Positions 30,953-31,067 of a stretch of 31,067 bases of DNA are shown here, piece after piece. The stretch's first letter is position 1; every line of letters starts with the position of its first letter. Source of the stretch: CAZGXI01 sp964529715 (GTDB taxonomy: Bacteria > Chloroflexota > Anaerolineae > Aggregatilineales > Ch27); assembly GCA_964529715.1 (NCBI GenBank), contig CAZGXI010000047.1, forward strand, positions 1 to 31,067, read 5' to 3'. The notes below the pieces were generated by a model. It searched no databases and was not told the DNA's origin. It saw nothing but the letters and a program-made list of their open reading frames with translations. A program made the position numbers and the translations under genes.

Positions 30953-30981
30953 CGCGTGAGATGGATTTTGGCACGTTCGCC

Positions 30982-31067
30982 AGGGAATGCGTTCCCTAGC
31001 TGCGGGTGTAAAGTCCATAAGAATTGGCGGCGGGGACTGTCGCCTTTAGGCGACAGGGGAAGCCGCC
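30982..31067. repeat. Second hairpin cluster, cut by the window edge
   Basis: AGGGAA-TGCG-TTCCCT (30982-30997) is followed by a nested structure. The outer arms are GGCGGC (31026-31031) and GCCGCC (31062-31067); inside is CTGTCGCC with GGCGACAG around TTTA (31037-31056). The first hairpin may also end the sulfite-oxidase-like transcript, though no T-run follows. Confidence 0.65.

Overview
The window is GC-rich, densely coded bacterial DNA with 20 protein-coding genes, one of them cut by the left edge. I see no rRNA, tRNA, CRISPR array, transposase gene or phage gene. The gene set suggests a free-living bacterium of the Chloroflexota, perhaps near Anaerolineae. Pointers are the TPR protein with a characteristic N-terminal repeat, a Thr-Pro linker and one membrane span; FHA, VIT-vWA and MoxR/DUF58 proteins; an alpha-type class I glutamine synthetase; and gaps packed with short palindromes. 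This assignment is an inference from gene style, not from a marker-gene phylogeny.

Layout. 1-6537: a BadF/BcrA-type sugar-kinase-like ATPase (partial, -) diverges from an FHA-domain membrane protein (+). That gene converges on a large class A penicillin-binding protein (-), preceded by two related LiaF/DUF5668-like membrane proteins (-). 6792-10736: a tight operon of MoxR ATPase, DUF58 protein and a polytopic DUF4129 protein. The last looks like a transglutaminase TgpA shell without the transglutaminase. 10828-13919: a TPR membrane protein and a DppA-like M55 aminopeptidase (both -). 14215-23362: cytochrome bd oxidase cydAB and its ABC exporter cydDC. Between them lie an RsbR-like PAS-STAS regulator (+) and a secreted helical-repeat protein (-). 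23567-25756: a secreted VIT-vWA protein. 25950-28904: rpmF (L32), fabD and glnA, each with recognisable leader or terminator structures. 29110-31067: a TrkA-type RCK protein (-) and a small sulfite-oxidase-fold molybdoenzyme (+).

Working together: cydAB makes the quinol oxidase, and cydDC is needed in other bacteria for its heme assembly. FHA and PBP suggest phospho-dependent control of wall synthesis. MoxR/DUF58/DUF4129 and the LiaF-like pair look like envelope-stress functions. rpmF and fabD link translation with fatty-acid synthesis.

The most unusual feature is the load of small palindromic elements of several families in nearly every gap. One family has GTAG/CTAC feet and one base pair that covaries between copies. 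An array of hairpins sharing a TTCA loop lies between 10-bp inverted repeats at 29810-29988. Two unrelated palindromic elements are translated in frame at about the same place, the linker between membrane and nucleotide-binding domains, in both cydD and cydC. The best regulatory candidates are the rpmF leader (near-consensus promoter followed at once by an intrinsic terminator) and the glnA leader (terminator plus interleaved helices).
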